DNA from: Hirudinaria manillensis
Taxonomy: Eukaryota; Annelida; Clitellata; Hirudinida; Hirudinidae
Assembly: GCA_034509925.1 (NCBI GenBank)
Contig: CM067531.1
Span: 3,541,501-3,605,500 of the forward strand
DNA length: 64,000 nucleotides
Reading direction: 5' to 3'
Under the pieces are notes generated by a model. That model was not told the origin of the DNA. It saw nothing but the letters and a program-made list of their open reading frames with translations, and searched no databases. Every line of letters begins with the position of its first letter. Within the stretch, counting starts at the first letter, position 1. Below, one piece after another: positions 62,185 to 64,000 of the stretch. Position numbers and translations under genes: made by a program.

Positions 62185-63879
62185 TTTTGAATCCCCAAAA
62201 TCCAAATAGGTCAAAAAAACGATCGCAGGACGATGGCAACGAATCGTCTATCAGAGTTCACTCCTCGGGACAAAAGGCGCGTTAAATTGAAACATTTCGA
62301 GTAAAACAGTTTACCAGATGACACCGAAATGAGAGGTTAGCTCATGTTCAGTTACAAATGAACCGCCAATAAGATCCGATCGATTCCATGCGTTCGATTT
62401 CGATTTTATTCAACTGACAATGTCGGTTAAATGGCAAATACTGTTGATTTAAATCGCTTAGCACATCGGCAAGTTTTAAAAACCCGGCGTTGGCGTCGCA
62501 GGCCGAGAGTGGTGCTTTGTTAGATTCAAACAGTCGACCAATAGAAGCCGGCTTTTCAATGCACACATTCGCGCATCAGCATCTCACGCTGGCTTTCATC
62601 TGAAGAAAAGACGATATGGAGACAACCTTTTTATCTGTTTCATCTCGCTCCATATAATTCATTACCATCTCGCCTATTTTATATCGATGATTCTCGAGTA
62701 AGCAGTCTTGCAGGGCCACTTGATGATGGAGCATATATGGAAATCGAATCCAGCTGCACATCAAAATTTATATTTATGACTTTTAGCATGATGATTGACT
62801 CAAACCGATTTCCTTGCTCACCTAATGGACTCGAATGCTTCAAATCTAGATCTAAACAGCAGGAAGTTTTAAACATCCTAAGATGAATTATTAAGAGTTA
62901 AGATGGATACTATTCGGAATGAGTAATACGTAATACACATCAAAGGCGCTGGTAATGTACAACGTTTTCAATTAGCTATTTGTCTTTCCTACTACTATAT
63001 TTTACTGCTATCAAACTCGAGCAGTTTCGAATATTTATAAGATTGATGCAGTTATTTCCAAAACGCTAATGCAATGCACCAATTGACAATCTTCTTATCA
63101 GTATGAACCTACCGGCGGTGCAGATAATTTTTAATCGATAGCTTACAATCCTTATGTAAAAATTATCTTTGCGATGTTCGATATGTTTACAATATTACTG
63201 CTTTACCTGTGGAAAAGCGCAGACTGCTGGAACTTTCGATTCCTCCTGTGAAGTGGCTCAAGCGTTACGTTTTAGCAGGACCCTCGAGGACAATCAAGAG
63301 CGTTGCCCCAATTGTCAGCGAATTTTCCGAAACAAGTTTTTAGGCCATTAATTATTCACCCGTGCTTTGAAGGGTTAGAACTCATTAAACTCTTCATTCA
63401 TTAAAAACCCGAATTGTTTCTTGCAAGCCGGCAAAACAAATTCCTAAACGGAACGTAACATCAAAGCGAGACACATATCCGATTTCCATCTTCATATTAA
63501 TAATTCATGCAGGACTTTGTGTAATTACTAACGGATTTGACCTTATGCGCCTCCCTACCACTAACTTCAACCATACACCTATGCGATCCAATAGGCGAGA
63601 AAATATATAACGCTTTTGTATATTGGTCTTACATTGTCTTATCACATACCACTCCACCTGGATATATCCTAATTACATTAGGTCACTCCTTGTGAATAGA
63701 CCATTTAACGAAGTAGAAATCTCTACAACCCAGGATTCATCAGGTTAAACTCTAATCGTTACACACTAATTTTCAATTTCAAGTTGTTTACTTTCGCAAT
63801 TTTGTGAAATATACGACAGAAAAATTAATTCAGTTTGTTATCAAATGACTGAAATTGAAGCTTGCAATATATTAAAGAA
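62185..63879. other. TCF/LEF 5' region and intergenic spacer
   Basis: Probably contains the TCF/LEF promoter and 5' UTR. The TCF frame stays open upstream to an ATG at 62214, but the conserved MPQ start at 62184 is preferred. The downstream half has the Cys-rich frame at 63169-63351. Confidence 0.4.
63169..63351 (+). CDS. Cys-rich open frame, zinc-finger-like spacing, doubtful
   Basis: 60 codons. CSICLQYYCFTCGK, then a lone Cys, then ERCPNCQRIF give a CxxC-xCxxC-C-CxxC pattern resembling the IBR/RING2 part of RBR ubiquitin ligases. There is no acceptor with a pyrimidine tract upstream. Spacing does not fit a full domain. It may be a chance frame or a relic exon. Confidence 0.15.
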   Translation: MRCSICLQYYCFTCGKAQTAGTFDSSCEVAQALRFSRTLEDNQERCPNCQRIFRNKFLGH

Positions 63880-63973
63880 TCAATCATCATCATCAGGGAT
63901 TTTAGGGGTTGGCTGTCCATATCTGACTAGAGGGTCAATCACCGGCTCCATTTCCATGGATGTCAACCACTGC
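63880..63973 (-). CDS. Last exon of a gene continuing beyond the right edge
   Basis: A TTATAG acceptor at 63979-63974 opens a phase-2 exon: QWLTSMEMEPVIDPLVRYGQ, then PTPKIPDDDD and TGA at 63882-63880. The compact, conserved-looking C-terminus suggests real coding. The family is not recognised, and upstream exons lie outside the window. Confidence 0.42.
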
Positions 63974-64000
63974 CTATAATTCATAAGGAATAATTCAAAT

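Overview
The window looks like animal nuclear DNA. It is AT-rich, has many ATT/AAT microsatellites, and its protein-coding genes are cut by GT-AG introns of roughly 60 bp to several kb. Gene content (cullin-5, GLE1, a TCF/LEF HMG-box factor, SLC25A51-type carriers, a Ly6/uPAR-fold protein) is bilaterian. I suspect a lophotrochozoan, possibly an annelid or leech, from the general look (inference, low confidence). There is no bacterial operon, CRISPR array or phage.

Layout. 1-12.5 kb is mostly non-coding, with a few uncertain minus-strand exon-like ORFs (0.7, 1.4-1.8 and 2.9-3.1 kb). It also holds a 5'-truncated non-LTR retrotransposon (5.1-6.06 kb) with (ATT)n arrays on both sides. 12.5-28.4 kb is a compact gene cluster: a 149-aa EF-hand protein (minus), cullin-5 (plus, 17 exons modelled, 777 aa), GLE1 (plus, 13 exons, 628 aa), an unrecognised multi-pass membrane protein (minus), and an 80-aa single-pass membrane protein (plus). 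The last two are divergent across about 208 bp. 28.7-34.4 kb holds two intronless paralogues of the mitochondrial NAD+ carrier SLC25A51/52, both minus. Between them are a Helitron with recognisable ends and a decayed helicase, and a possible small plus-strand gene. 36.5-38.3 kb is a GPI-anchored Ly6/uPAR-like gene. 38.7-45.5 kb is gene-poor, with a plausible last exon at 43.8-43.96 kb. 45.6-62.2 kb is one large minus-strand TCF/LEF (pangolin) gene. I reconstructed it exon by exon with consistent phases, from the beta-catenin-binding N-terminus to the complete HMG box. The window ends inside the last exon of another minus-strand gene.

Functionally, TCF/LEF is the Wnt nuclear effector, CUL5 scaffolds a ubiquitin ligase, GLE1 acts in mRNA export at the nuclear pore, and the carriers import NAD+ into mitochondria. 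They share no pathway; this is ordinary chromosomal neighbourhood. I found no convincing undescribed system. The most interesting signals are the loss of a key glutamate in one NAD+ carrier copy, the apparently converted 3' end of that pair, the nested Helitron ends, and the retrotransposon/microsatellite junctions. Splice models were made by hand and should be tested with transcripts.
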